Shown: positions 1 through 8,920, counted from the stretch's first letter. The stretch: DNA of 64,000 bases from RPQJ01 sp963746325 (GCA_963746325.1 CAVVBC010000023.1:113857-177856), one strand, 5' to 3'. Program-made: numbers and translations. Notes: generated by a model from the sequence alone, not told the origin.

Positions 1-279
1 AGCCTTGATCCCCGCGGCCAGACGGGTGAGCCCGGGCAGGTGCGCATCCGACCAGCAGCCCAGCTGGCCCGGGAAACCCTGGCCGCTCGCCTGCACGTGC
101 GATGCGCAGGTCATCGTCAGGGCGAAGCCGCCCTGCGCCCGCAGCGTCAGCCACTTGTATTCGTCGTCCGACAGCGTGCCGTCGACGTGGCTCTGCAGGT
201 TGGTGAGCGGGGACAGCATGAAGCGGTTCTTCATGGCGGGCCCGCGCTGGAAGGTCAGTGGATCGAAGAGGGTGGGCAT
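1..279 (-). CDS. NADH:flavin oxidoreductase (old yellow enzyme family), N-terminal 93 residues, cut by window edge
   Basis: The reading frame begins with ATG at 279 and leaves the window at base 1, so only the N-terminus is present. The residues MPTLFDPLTFQRGPAMKNRF followed by a MLSPLTNLQSH stretch and a D-E-Y-K-W-L segment are typical of the FMN-binding TIM barrel of old-yellow-enzyme-type reductases, which reduce activated alkenes with NAD(P)H. The arginine-rich KNRF and the SPLTN stretch sit where the family contacts FMN. There is no Shine-Dalgarno sequence: upstream of the start the minus strand is a pure pyrimidine tract. A second, more complete member of the same superfamily lies at 51.5-52.6 kb. 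The family is clear; the substrate is unknown. Confidence 0.85.
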   Translation of the reverse strand, partial: MPTLFDPLTFQRGPAMKNRFMLSPLTNLQSHVDGTLSDDEYKWLTLRAQGGFALTMTCASHVQASGQGFPGQLGCWSDAHLPGLTRLAAGIKA

Positions 280-280
280 G

Positions 281-320
281 GGAGGAGAAGGAGGAGGGAG
301 GAAGGGGAGGAAGGGGAGGG
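281..320 (+). other. Homopurine tract with a G-quadruplex motif
   Basis: Forty purines in a row on the plus strand. It contains GGG at 296-298, GGGG at 304-307, GGGG at 313-316 and GGG at 318-320 with loops of 5, 5 and 1 bases, and a 9-base direct repeat GGGGAGGAA. It sits directly in front of the start codon of the oxidoreductase on the other strand, where a ribosome-binding site would be expected. Confidence 0.6.
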
Positions 321-395
321 CGGAGCGTCAGGATAGTAGAGGCGGAGCGTTGGACTTAGTATCCACTGCGCCTGCAACTTTCGGTGACCGCAACA

Positions 396-759
396 ATGAC
401 GCCTGCAATCACATCGTCCCCGTTCGCTACCGGGTTGGCTGGCCCTGGCCCTGCTCGTGCTTGCCGCGCCCGCGGCCCACGCGCAATCCCAGGTCTATAC
501 GGTCGACATCCGTCCGGTGCTGAACGACCTGGACATCAAGATCGAGCACGTGGCCAACTCGAGCATGCTGGTCGTGAACCTGACCAACAATTCCCCGACC
601 CGAGTGCGCTGCAGACTGGCATTCGATGCCTCGCCGCAAAGTCCCCAAAGGTCCACCCGGAACATCAATCCCGGTCAAAGATCGTCGGTTGTACTGCGCG
701 CCCAACGGCGTTGGTTCTCGGTCACGGTGGACGTGGCCTGCGAACCGGCACCAGGATGA
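396..759 (+). CDS. Small secreted protein of unknown function (signal peptide; one-base frame correction needed)
   Basis: The open frame from 400 to 759 encodes a mature domain starting after an A-H-A cleavage site at about 487, preceded by a hydrophobic run (WLALALLVLAAPAA). In that frame there is no ATG; the only conventional start, GTG at 457, would cut the signal peptide in half. If one C is removed from the CCCC run at 418-421, ATG 396 opens a complete signal peptide beginning M-T-P-A-I-T-S-S-R-S-L-P-G. The mature part of about 90 residues is predicted to be beta-rich, with two cysteines and a positively charged middle. It resembles small exported conserved hypothetical proteins of gamma- and betaproteobacteria; I cannot assign a function. 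Confidence 0.55.
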
Positions 760-804
760 GGCCGACCGCCCAAGGCAGCAAGGACGCTTGCGCGCCCTCA
801 CTGT

Positions 805-832
805 CCCAATTCCCTAATCCCTAGTCCCTAAT
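805..832. repeat. Tandem heptamer CCCTAAT/CCCTAGT
   Basis: Three exact or near-exact 7-base units (812-818, 819-825, 826-832) preceded by a degenerate unit CCCAATT, located between two converging genes and ending at the aldolase stop codon. Similar CCCTAATC-type runs are common between genes in related genomes; no function is evident. Confidence 0.6.
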
Positions 833-1892
833 TCACGATCTGGTTCAGCTCGCCCTTCTTGTAGCGCTCGGCCATCTTCTCGAGCGACAGCGGCTTGATC
901 TTCGACGCCTGCCCCGCGCAGCCGAACGCTTCGTAACGCAGCTTGCAGATGCCCCGGGCCGCGACCTGCGCGTCGGCGAGGAACTTGCGCGGGTCGAATT
1001 CCGACGGCTTTTCCGCCATGTGCTTGCGGATCGCGCCGGTCATCGCCAGGCGGATGTCGGTGTCGATGTTGATCTTGCGCACGCCGTGCTTGATGCCCGT
1101 CACGATCTCCTCGACCGGCACGCCGTAGGTTTCCTTCATCTGGCCGCCGTACTTGCGGATGATCTCGAGCCACTCCTGCGGCACGCTCGACGAGCCGTGC
1201 ATGACGAGGTGAGTGTTCGGGATGCGCGCGTTGATTTCCTTGATGCGCTGGATGGCGAGGATGTCGCCCGTCGGCTTGCGCGTGAACTTGTACGCGCCGT
1301 GCGAGGTGCCGATCGCGATGGCGAGCGCGTCGCACTGCGTCTGCTTGACGAAGTCGGCGGCCTGGTCCGGATCCGTGAGCAGGTCTTCGCGGGTCATGTG
1401 GCCTTCGGCGCCGTGGCCGTCTTCCTTGTCCGCCTTCATCGTCTCGAGCGAGCCGAGCACGCCGAGTTCGGCCTCGACCGTGATGCCGATCGAGTGCGCG
1501 AAGTCGACGACCTTGCGCGAGGTCTCGACGTTGTATTCGTAGGACGACGGCGTCTTGCCGTCCTCGAGCAGCGAGCCGTCCATCATCACGCTGGAGAAGC
1601 CCGAGCGGATCGCGCCCATGCAGACCGCCGGCGACTGGCCGTGGTCCTGGTGCATGACCACCGGAATGTGCGGGTAGGCCTCGATGGCCGCCTGGATCAG
1701 GTGGCGCAGGAACGCCTCGCCGGCGTACTTACGCGCGCCGGCCGAGCCCTGCATGATCACGGGGCTGTTGGTCTCGTCGGCCGCCTCCATGATCGCCCGC
1801 ACCTGCTCGAGGTTGTTGACGTTGAAGGCCGGCAGGCCGTAGCCGTTTTCGGCCGCGTGGTCGAGCAGCTGACGCATCGAGACGAGAGGCAT
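828..1892 (-). CDS. fba: Class II fructose-1,6-bisphosphate aldolase
   Basis: Cytosolic zinc aldolase that interconverts fructose 1,6-bisphosphate with dihydroxyacetone phosphate and glyceraldehyde 3-phosphate in glycolysis and gluconeogenesis. The 354-residue product matches the usual length of the Calvin-cycle-like class II subgroup. Visible active-site elements are HQDHG at 81-85 (catalytic Asp83, zinc ligand His84), the EAELG stretch around 140, His198 in GTSHG, His232 in MHGSSS and the NIDTD phosphate-binding motif at 275-279. The start at 1892 is supported by an AGGAAG sequence 8 bases upstream. It is the last gene of a minus-strand run after kbl and tdh, but the 140-base gap to tdh suggests its own promoter. 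Confidence 0.97.
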   Translation of the reverse strand: MPLVSMRQLLDHAAENGYGLPAFNVNNLEQVRAIMEAADETNSPVIMQGSAGARKYAGEAFLRHLIQAAIEAYPHIPVVMHQDHGQSPAVCMGAIRSGFSSVMMDGSLLEDGKTPSSYEYNVETSRKVVDFAHSIGITVEAELGVLGSLETMKADKEDGHGAEGHMTREDLLTDPDQAADFVKQTQCDALAIAIGTSHGAYKFTRKPTGDILAIQRIKEINARIPNTHLVMHGSSSVPQEWLEIIRKYGGQMKETYGVPVEEIVTGIKHGVRKINIDTDIRLAMTGAIRKHMAEKPSEFDPRKFLADAQVAARGICKLRYEAFGCAGQASKIKPLSLEKMAERYKKGELNQIVN

Positions 1893-2032
1893 GGCTTCGC
1901 TTCCTGTGGAGGGGTCGTAGGGCGATTTTACACGTCCGGGGCCCGTGGACTGCCGCCGACTGTGACAGGACTTCTACATAACCGGCCACCCGCTGCTGGC
2001 GCCCGTCTCGCAGGGCAGTCCGCGCAGCGGCC

Positions 2033-3062
2033 TCAGGCGGCCCAGTCCAGGATCGACCTTGCCCGACTGGCCGCTGCGCATGATCTCGAAGCCGTCGCGG
2101 AACTCCGCGATCGGCAGCCGGTGCGTGATGATCGGCGAGATGTCGAGCCCGCTCTGCAGCATGGCGGACATCTTGTACCAGGTTTCGAACATCTCGCGCC
2201 CGTAGACGCCTTTCAGCACCAGGCCCTTGAAGATCACCTGGTTCCAGTCGATGGCGGTGTCCTCGGGCGGAATGCCGAGCAGCGCGACGCTGCCGCCATG
2301 GTGCATGGTGCGCAGCAGGTCGCGGAACGCGGTCGGGTTGCCCGACATCTCGAGGCCGACGTCGAAGCCCTCGGCCATCCCCAGGTCCTTCATCGTCTGG
2401 TCCAGTGAATCGCGCGTCACGTTGACGGCCCGGGTCGCACCCATCTTGCGGGCGAGGTCGAGCCGGTAATCGTTGACGTCGGTGATGACGATGTGGCGCG
2501 CGCCCACGTGACGCGCGATGGCCACTGCCATGATGCCGATCGGGCCCGCACCCGTGATCAGCACGTCCTCGCCGACCAGGTTGAACGAGAGGGCGGTGTG
2601 GGTCGCGTTGCCGAACGGGTCGAGGATCGACGCGACGTCGTCGGTGATCGCCTCGTTGAGCTTGAACGCGTTGAAGGCCGGGATGACCAGGTACTCCGCG
2701 AAGCAGCCCTGGCGGTTGACGCCGACGCCGACCGTGTTGCGGCACAGGTGCCGCCGGCCGGCGCGGCAGTTGCGGCAGTAGCCGCAGGTGATGTGGCCTT
2801 CGCCCGAGACGCGGTCGCCGATCGCGAACCCCTGCACTTCGCTGCCGATCTCGACGATGTGGCCGACGTACTCGTGGCCGACGGCCATCGGCACGGGAAT
2901 CGTCTTCTGGGCCCACTGGTCCCAGAGGTAGATGTGCATGTCGGTGCCGCAGATCGCGGTCTTGGCCACCTTGATCAGCACGTCGTTGGGGCCGACCTGG
3001 GGTTCGGGAATTTCTTCCATCCAGATGCCGGGTTCAGCCTTCGCCTTGACCAGTGCCTTCAT
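2033..3062 (-). CDS. tdh: L-threonine 3-dehydrogenase (one extra base near the 3' end)
   Basis: Zinc-dependent medium-chain dehydrogenase that oxidises L-threonine to 2-amino-3-ketobutyrate with NAD+, the first step of threonine conversion to glycine. Catalytic zinc site Cys38, His63-Glu64; structural zinc cysteines 93, 96, 99 and 107; the TGAGPIG dinucleotide motif lies near residue 170. The family ends SGQSGKVILxW; here the frame goes GKV then reads D-P-G-L and runs on to 1974. Removing the C at 2054 (G in the coding strand) restores VILDWAA and a stop at 2033-2035, giving 342 residues, the normal length. It lies 64 bases downstream of kbl, the enzyme that uses its unstable product, so the two form one operon. 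Confidence 0.95.
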
Positions 3063-3126
3063 GCTTCGATGCTCCAGCGGCGCGGGACGCGCCTCGATCG
3101 GTGATGTTCGTGTGCGAGGCCGGGCG

Positions 3127-4319
3127 TCAGCGGATGACGCCGAGTTCGTGGCCCACTGCGATGAATGCCCGCGATGGCCCGCTCGAGCTGCTCGACCGTG
3201 TGCCCGGCGCTCATCTGCGTGCGGATGCGTGCCTTGCCCATGGGCACGACGGGGTACGAGAACCCGATCACGTAGACGCCGCGCTCGAGCAGCTTCTCGG
3301 CGAACTTCGCGGCCAGCGCCGCGTCGCCAAGCATGACCGGCGCGATCGGGTGCTCGCCCGGCACGATGGTGAAACCGGCAGCCGTCATGCGGCTGCGGAA
3401 GTGCGCGGTGTTGCGCCGCAGGTTGGCGCGCAGTTCGTCGCCGCTTTCGATCAGGTCGAGCACGCGCAGCGTGGCAGGCCGCGATCACGGGCGGAATGCT
3501 GTTCGAGAACAGGTAGGGGCGCGAGCGCTGCCGCAGCCAGCCGACGATCTCCTTGCGTGCGGCCGTGTAGCCGCCTGCCGCGCCGCCCAGCGCCTTGCCG
3601 AGCGTGCCCGTGAGGATGTCGATGCGACCCATCACGTCGCGAAACTCGGGCGTGCCCTTGCCGCCGTTGCCGACGAAGCCCGTGGCGTGCGAATCGTCGA
3701 CCATCACCAGGGCGCCGTAGCGGTCGGCCAGGTCGCAGATCGGCTTGAGCCGCGCGATGACGCCGTCCATCGAGAACACGCCGTCGGTCGCGATCAGCTT
3801 GACGCGCGCGCCGGCCGCTTCCTTGAGCCGCGTCTCCAGTTCGTCGAGGTCGTCGTTGGCATAACGCAGGCGCTGGGCTTTGCACAGGCGGATGCCGTCG
3901 ATGATGCTCGCGTGATTCAGCGCGTCGCTGATGACGGCGTCCTGCTCGTCGAGCAGGGTTTCGAACAGGCCGCCGTTGGCGTCGAAACAGGACGAGTACA
4001 GGATGGTGTCGTCCATCCCGAGGAAAGCGCTGAGCCGCGCCTCGAGCTGCTTGTGCACTTCCTGCGTGCCGCAGATGAAGCGCACGGAGGCCATGCCGTA
4101 CCCGTAGCGATCGATCGCAGCGTGCGCAGCCGCGCGAACCGATGGATCGTTGGCGAGCGCGAGGTAGTTGTTCGCGCACAGGTTGATGAGTTCGCGGCCG
4201 TCGGCCAGTTTGACCACCGGTTGCTGCGGCGAGTCGAGCACGCGCTCGGGCTTGAACAGTCCGGCGCCCTTGAGGTCTTCGGTCTGGGTGGCCAGGCGGT
4301 CGAGAAAACCACGGTCCAT
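3127..4319 (-). CDS. kbl: 2-amino-3-ketobutyrate coenzyme A ligase (glycine C-acetyltransferase), two extra bases
   Basis: PLP enzyme that splits 2-amino-3-ketobutyrate with CoA into glycine and acetyl-CoA, acting with Tdh. The PLP lysine is Lys242 in TLGKALGG, and the cofactor aspartate lies in DDSHATG (208-214). The frame is intact for about 280 residues, to SIPPVIAA, then breaks twice. Deleting A3476 gives AATLRVLDLIESGDEL, aligning residue by residue with the family, and deleting one C of 3168-3170 gives AFIAVGHELGVIR and a stop at 3127. Both are single insertions. Without correction the frame falls through into tdh and makes a spurious 781-residue fusion. The conserved coding sequence on both sides argues for sequencing error over pseudogene. 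Confidence 0.93.
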
Positions 4320-4348
4320 GGGAGGATTGCCTGCGGCTGCGGAGCGCG

Positions 4349-4369
4349 GATTATAAGGGCCTTATAATC
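4349..4369. promoter_or_regulatory. Bidirectional promoter palindrome between kbl and hslR
   Basis: A 21-base perfect odd palindrome with arms GATTATAAGG and CCTTATAATC around a central G. It contains a consensus -10 box TATAAT on each strand (4363-4368 plus, 4355-4350 minus). The plus-strand box places the transcription start at or next to the GTG of hslR at 4375. The minus-strand box is about 30 bases before the kbl start. No clear -35 element is visible on either side. Promoter function is inferred from position and sequence. Confidence 0.6.
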
Positions 4370-4374
4370 GCGCC

Positions 4375-4872
4375 GTGGCACATCGCAAACACGAACCGTC
4401 GCACCGGCAGGGTGGCGACGATGACGACGGCCCGGGCGGCACCGGGGGCTCGCTGCGTATCGACAAATGGCTCTGGTGCGCGCGGTTCTTCAAGACGCGC
4501 GGGCTGGCGCAGGAGGCCGTGGACGGCGGCCACGTGCAGCTGAATGGTGATCGCATAAAGGCATCGCGGCAGGTCAAGCCGGGCGACCGCCTGCAGGTCA
4601 CGCGCGACCGCGAGCGGTTCGTGCTCGACGTGGTGTCGATTCCTGCACGCCGCGGGCCGGCTGCAGAGGCCCGCCGCCACTACCTCGAAACGCCGGAGAG
4701 CGAGTCGGCCCGGGCGGCCGTGCGCGAGTTCAACCGGCTCTCGGGGCCGGTGTCGACCGGACGTCCCGACAAGCGCGAAAGGCGTGACCTGATGCGGGTC
4801 GTGAAGGGCCGGGGCGGCGTGTCGGACGACGACGACCCGGCTTTAGGGCGGGCGGCTGCCGCGGGTTCGTGA
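4375..4872 (+). CDS. hslR: Ribosome-associated heat shock protein Hsp15 (S4 RNA-binding domain)
   Basis: Hsp15 binds 50S subunits carrying stalled nascent chains and helps recycle them after heat shock. The S4 domain runs from about residue 27 to 75: RIDKWLWCARFFKTR, then EAVDGGHVQLNG and KPGDRLQV. The basic C-terminal tail (about 110-150) with DKRERRDL is also typical. The N-terminal 26 residues, rich in His, Asp and Gly, are longer than usual. GTG 4375 is the first start available; since the -10 box ends at 4368 the message would be leaderless. A later start is possible but would lose nothing of the S4 domain only if before residue 27. Divergent from kbl. Confidence 0.9.
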   Translation: MAHRKHEPSHRQGGDDDDGPGGTGGSLRIDKWLWCARFFKTRGLAQEAVDGGHVQLNGDRIKASRQVKPGDRLQVTRDRERFVLDVVSIPARRGPAAEARRHYLETPESESARAAVREFNRLSGPVSTGRPDKRERRDLMRVVKGRGGVSDDDDPALGRAAAAGS

Positions 4873-4937
4873 CGAGGCTCACATCGCCTGTCACATGTGC
4901 CAAGTAACGTTGGGGGCCTCGCAAGGAGAGCTGTCCC

Positions 4938-5129
4938 ATGGCCCCGCCCCAGACCCTGCCAAAACCTTCCCCCGGCCGCCGGCGGGACGACGATTGGGAA
5001 AGCCGTGCCCTGCACCGTGTCGCCGCCCGGGTGGAAGAACTGCCGCCCGTCCCGGACGAGGCCGACGACTTCGGCTGGGAAGAGGGCGTGCTCGAAAAGC
5101 TGCGCCAGCGGCTCAACGCGACCGACTGA
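4938..5129 (+). CDS. Small hypothetical protein, 63 residues
   Basis: Starts with ATG 4938 preceded by an AAGGAGAG ribosome-binding sequence at a good distance, between hslR and the transporter. The product is proline- and arginine-rich at the N-terminus and acidic in the middle (DEADDFGWEE), with no cysteines, signal peptide or membrane segment. I do not recognise a family. Support is the good translation signal and codon use consistent with the neighbours; it may be non-coding. Confidence 0.4.
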   Translation: MAPPQTLPKPSPGRRRDDDWESRALHRVAARVEELPPVPDEADDFGWEEGVLEKLRQRLNATD

Positions 5130-5219
5130 CCGCGCTGCGCGCGGTGACTGGACCGGTGCCGCTGCCGGTGTAAGCTGCGCCCGACGTTCCGCTGCGAGAA
5201 CGACGGGGGAAGCCCGCGC

Positions 5220-5994
5220 ATGTCCGAATCCCTGCTCGGGTCGCGCTCGACCCGGCTCTTCATCGCGCTGACCGCGTTCTTCGTCGGCAACGCCGTCGTC
5301 GCCGAGTTCGTCGGCGTGAAGATCTTCGCGCTCGAGCCCACGCTCGGGCTGCCGCCGTTCGGCTGGGAGCTTTTCGGCCAATCCGGCTCGCTGAGTTTCA
5401 CGGCGGGCGTGCTGGTCTGGCCGATCGTCTTCATCCTCACCGACGTCATCAACGAATACTTCGGCCGCCGCGGCGTGCGTTTCGTCTCGTATGCGGCCAT
5501 CGCGATGATCGCGTACGGCTTCCTGTTCGCGTACGCGTCGATCCATCTCGCGCCCGCGGGATTCTGGGTGACGGTGAACGCGGAGCGCGGTGTGCCCGAC
5601 ATGCAGGCGGCCTACGCCAGCGTCTTCGGCCAGGGCCTGTGGACCATCGGCGGCTCCATCACCGCGTTCTTCGTCGGGCAGGTGATCGACGTCAGCATCT
5701 TCCATCGCATCCGCCAGGCGACGGGCGAGCGCTGGATCTGGCTGCGGGCCACCGGGTCGACGGCGGTCTCGCAACTGGTCGACAGCTTCGTGGTGCTCTA
5801 CATCGCGTTCGTGCTCGGGCCGCAGCAGTGGCCCATCTCGCTGTTCCTTGCGGTGGGCACGGTGAACTATTGCTACAAGATGGTCGCGGCCGTGGCGCTC
5901 AGTCCGTTGCTGTACCTCTCGCGGCGCTGGATCGACCGGTTCCTCGGCGCTGAGACGGCCGCGCGACTGAAGGCCACGGCGGCCGCGAGGCTGA
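5220..5994 (+). CDS. yhhQ: Queuosine precursor transporter (YhhQ/VUT family); 3' end shifted
   Basis: Inner-membrane protein of the vitamin-uptake-transporter superfamily; characterised members import 7-cyano-7-deazaguanine for queuosine synthesis. Six hydrophobic segments are visible (about residues 13-35, 60-80, 93-115, 140-160, 180-205, 213-232), with the family-typical ILTDVINEYFGRRG at about 76-89 and the F-V-G-Q-V-I-D stretch before a helix. The homologous part ends near residue 240 at RRWIDRFLG. In the given frame no stop appears until 6707, which would run antisense through gspF; a one-base insertion in the last 30 codons would bring in the stop at 5992-5994. The exact end is therefore uncertain. 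Confidence 0.82.
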
Positions 5995-6063
5995 GACACA
6001 GCCGGGATCGAACTTTCCCAGCAGCGCGGGGATGGCAACAGTTGCGTGAGGCGAGGCGTTCGC

Positions 6064-6121
6064 TCCGGTGCCTTGTCCAGAGCGCGTGTCTGCCTTTCCA
6101 AGCTCGGGACAAGGCACCGGA
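6064..6121 (-). repeat. Hairpin repeat, copy 1 (constant core, variable complementary arms)
   Basis: Arms TCCGGTGCCTTGTCC (6064-6078) and its exact complement (6107-6121) flank a 28-base core at 6079-6106 that is the reverse complement of the core in the copies at 15066-15093 and 39957-39983 (signature GCTTGGAAAGGCAGACACG). Located between the ends of yhhQ and gspF. It could also act as a transcription terminator. Confidence 0.75.
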
Positions 6122-6146
6122 TCGGGCACCACTGCCCTCACCCGGC

Positions 6147-7387
6147 CTACTTGACGAGCTGGTTCAGCTCGAAGATCGGCAGCAGCATCGCCAGCACGAT
6201 GACCAGCACCAGGCCGCCCATCACCAGGATCATGAGCGGGCCGAGCAGGCCGACCAGCGCCTGCAGCAGGCCGTCGAGCTCGCGCTCCTGGTGGTGCGCG
6301 GCGCGCTCGAGCATCGTGTCGAGCTCGCCGCTCGATTCGCCGCTCGAGATCAGGTGGATCATCATCGGCGGGAACAGCCGGCTCTGCCCGAGCGACTTGC
6401 CGATCGGCGCGCCTTCGCGCACGCGCACCGCGGCGTCGGCCACGGCGGCCTTCATCGGCAGGTTGGTCACGACCTCGCCGGAGATGCGCAGCGCCTCGAG
6501 CACCGGCACCGTGCTGGCCGTCAGCGTGCTCAGCGTGCGCGCGAACCGCGCGGTGTTCGAGCCGCGCACGATCTTGCCGATCAACGGCAGGCGCAGCAGG
6601 AACTCGTGCCAGCGGCGGCGATTCGACTTCGATGCGCAGCCAGCGCCGGAACAGCCACGCGCCGAGGCCCAGGCCGACGATCAGCACCAGGCCGTAGGCG
6701 CGCATGAAGTCGCTGCCCGCGATCAGCGCCTGCGTGAGCAGCGGCAGTTCGGCCTCGCTGTTGCGGAAGACCTCGACCACCTTCGGCACGATCGAGACCA
6801 GCAGGAAGAACACGATCGCGACGCAGACGATGAACAGCATCACCGGGTAGAGCATGGCGCCCAGCGTGCGGCTGCGCAGCTCCTCGCGGTTCTCGGTGTA
6901 GTCGGCCAGGCGCTCGAGCACGGCGTCGAGGTGCCCCGACTGCTCGCTGGCCGCCACCGTGGCGCGGTAGAGCTCCGGAAAGCTGTTCGGAAACTCGGCG
7001 AGGCTGTCGGCCAGCGTGTGGCCTTCCATGACCTTGGAGCGCACGCCGAGCATGATGTTGCGGATCTTCGGCTTGTCGGTCTGCTGCGAGACCGCGAGCA
7101 GCGACTCCTCGAGCGGCATCGACGACTTGACCAGCGTCGCGAGCTGCCGCGTGACCAGCGACAGGTCCGATGCGCTCATGCCGCGCTGCATCTGGAACGA
7201 GAACTTGCGGCCCGCGGCTGCCGTCGGCTGCTGCCTGCCGCTGGTCGCCGAGCACCTCGGTGACCGAGACCGGCAGCAGCGCCTGCTCGCGCAGCAGCTG
7301 GCGCACGTGGCGCGCGGTGTCGCCTTCGAGAACGCCCTTGCGCTCCCGGCCCGCCGCATCGACGGCAACGTATAGAAAGGCAGCCAT
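6147..7387 (-). CDS. gspF: Type II secretion inner-membrane platform protein GspF (two extra bases)
   Basis: Polytopic inner-membrane protein of the type II secretion system, coupling the GspE ATPase to the pseudopilus. Both T2SSF repeats are present: the first with MSASDLSLVTRQLATLV and a TM helix at VMLFIVCVAIVFFLL, the second with TARFARTLSTL and PMMIHLISSGESSGELDTML followed by the C-terminal helix. The coding sequence is split over three frames. Joins lie near 7236 (after LGDQRQ; extra base in the GCTGCCTGCCGCT stretch) and near 6607-6630 (extra G after GAAGTC, restoring NRRRWHEFLLRLPLIGKI). Both are single insertions. Last gene of gspC-D-E-F; the remaining gsp genes do not follow. Confidence 0.93.
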
Positions 7388-7396
7388 GGGTTGCCG

Positions 7397-8920
7397 TCAG
7401 TCCTCGCGCGTGACCTTGAGGACTTCCTCGATGGTCGTGACGCCGGCGAGCACCTTGGCCCGGCCGTCGTCGCGGATGCCCGGCGTGCGCATGCGCGCAT
7501 AGCGCTCGAGGTCGAGTTCGGAGGCGCCGTCGTGGATCATCGCGCGCATGTGCTCGTCGACGATCACGAGTTCGTAGATGCCCGTGCGGCCGCGGTAGCC
7601 GCCGCTCGGGTCGCGCGGGTTCGGGCGATACAGCGTGGGCGAGGGCGCGTCGTCCGGCAGGTTCAGCAGGCGGCGCTCGTACTCGCCGGCCGTGTAGGCC
7701 TCGCGCGTGGCCGGGTTCAGCACGCGCACCAGGCGCTGCGCCAGCACGCCGACGACGGACGAGGCGAGCAGGAACGGCTCGATGCCCATGTCGCGCAGGC
7801 GCGTGACGGCGCCGACGGCCGTGTTGGTGTGCAGGGTCGAGAGCACGAGGTGGCCGGTCAGCGACGACTGCACGGCGATCTGCGCCGTCTCGAGGTCGCG
7901 GATTTCGCCGACCATCACCACGTCCGGGTCCTGGCGCAGGATCGCGCGCAGGCCGCGCGCGAACGTCATCTCGACGCGTGTGTTGACCTGCGTCTGGCCG
8001 ATGCCGTCGATGTAGTACTCGATCGGGTCCTCGACCGTCATGATGTTGCGCGTGCGGTCGTTGATGCGGTCGAGCGCCGCGTACAGCGTGGTGGTCTTGC
8101 CCGAGCCGGTCGGGCCGGTGACCAGCAGGATGCCGTTCGGCTTGTGGATCAGCTCGTCGATGTGGCCCTGCGTGACGGTGTCCATGCCGAGCGAGTTGAG
8201 GTCGAGGCGGCCGGCCTGCTTGTCGAGCAGTCGCAGCACCACGCGCTCGCCGTGTCCCGCCGGAATCGTCGAGACGCGCACGTCGACCGCACGGCCCGCG
8301 ATGCGCAGCGAGATGCGGCCGTCCTGCGGCAGGCGCTTCTCGGCGATGTCGAGGCGCGACATGACCTTGATGCGCGAGACGATCAGCGGCGCCACCGCGC
8401 GCTTGGTCTGCAGCACCTCGCGCAGCACGCCGTCGACGCGGAAGCGGATCACGAGCCGGTTCTCGAACGGCTCGACGTGGATGTCGGAGGCGTTCTCCTT
8501 GACCGCCTGCGTGAGCAGCGCGTTGATCAGGCGGATGACCGGCGCCTCGTCCTCGCTCTCGAGCAGGTCGGACTGTTCCGGGATGTCCTGGGCCAGGTTG
8601 GCGAGGTCGGTTTCCTCGTCCAGGCCGCCCATCGCGTCCATCGTGGTGCCGGAGCCGGCTTCGTAGGCTTCGCGCAGCAGCAGGTCGAAGCGCTCGACGT
8701 TCACTCGCTCGAGCTTGAGCGGCCGGCGCAGGTGCCGGCGCACCTCGGCCAGCGCGAGCGGCGAGGCGCCCTCGCGCACCACCACGTCGGCGCTGGTCTC
8801 GCCGATCTCGCGCACCAGCACGCCGTGACGCTTGGCGAACGCGAACGGCAGCGGGCGGACCGGGTCCGTCACCCGTCCGGCGGCAGCCAGGATGGCTTCG
8901 TCGGTGGCAGTGGTGCTCAC
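7397..8920 (-). CDS. gspE: Type II secretion ATPase GspE, lacking the tetracysteine zinc motif
   Basis: Cytoplasmic hexameric ATPase powering pseudopilus assembly. Taking GTG 8920 (GTGA overlap with the gspD stop, GGAAG 8 bases upstream), the N-terminal domain starts LPFAFAKRHGVLV as in the family. Counted from the alternative ATG at 9016, the Walker A motif GPTGSGKT is at 301-308, the Asp box around 330, Walker B VVMVGE at 366-371 and the His box LSTLHTNTA at 392-400. The C-terminal region where GspE proteins carry two CxxC pairs reads RVLNPATREAY and RPNPRDPSGGYRGRTG with no cysteine at all. ATG 9016 would add a Pro/Ala-rich segment that looks more like the GspD tail. Downstream gspF follows after 9 bases. 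Confidence 0.93.
   Translation of the reverse strand: MSTTATDEAILAAAGRVTDPVRPLPFAFAKRHGVLVREIGETSADVVVREGASPLALAEVRRHLRRPLKLERVNVERFDLLLREAYEAGSGTTMDAMGGLDEETDLANLAQDIPEQSDLLESEDEAPVIRLINALLTQAVKENASDIHVEPFENRLVIRFRVDGVLREVLQTKRAVAPLIVSRIKVMSRLDIAEKRLPQDGRISLRIAGRAVDVRVSTIPAGHGERVVLRLLDKQAGRLDLNSLGMDTVTQGHIDELIHKPNGILLVTGPTGSGKTTTLYAALDRINDRTRNIMTVEDPIEYYIDGIGQTQVNTRVEMTFARGLRAILRQDPDVVMVGEIRDLETAQIAVQSSLTGHLVLSTLHTNTAVGAVTRLRDMGIEPFLLASSVVGVLAQRLVRVLNPATREAYTAGEYERRLLNLPDDAPSPTLYRPNPRDPSGGYRGRTGIYELVIVDEHMRAMIHDGASELDLERYARMRTPGIRDDGRAKVLAGVTTIEEVLKVTRED

Noticed and set aside
3127..3480. Programmed frameshifting or pseudogene status of kbl
   Set aside because: No slippery heptamer or pseudoknot is apparent, two shifts would be needed, and flanking coding sequence shows no decay; single-base insertions recur throughout the window.
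1974..4319. A 781-residue Kbl-Tdh fusion protein
   Set aside because: The middle 200 residues are Arg/Ala/His-rich nonsense; the true C-terminus of Kbl lies in two other frames and Tdh has its own ATG at 3062.
5220..6707. A 495-residue transporter
   Set aside because: The second half is antisense to gspF and low in complexity; the family ends near residue 240-255.
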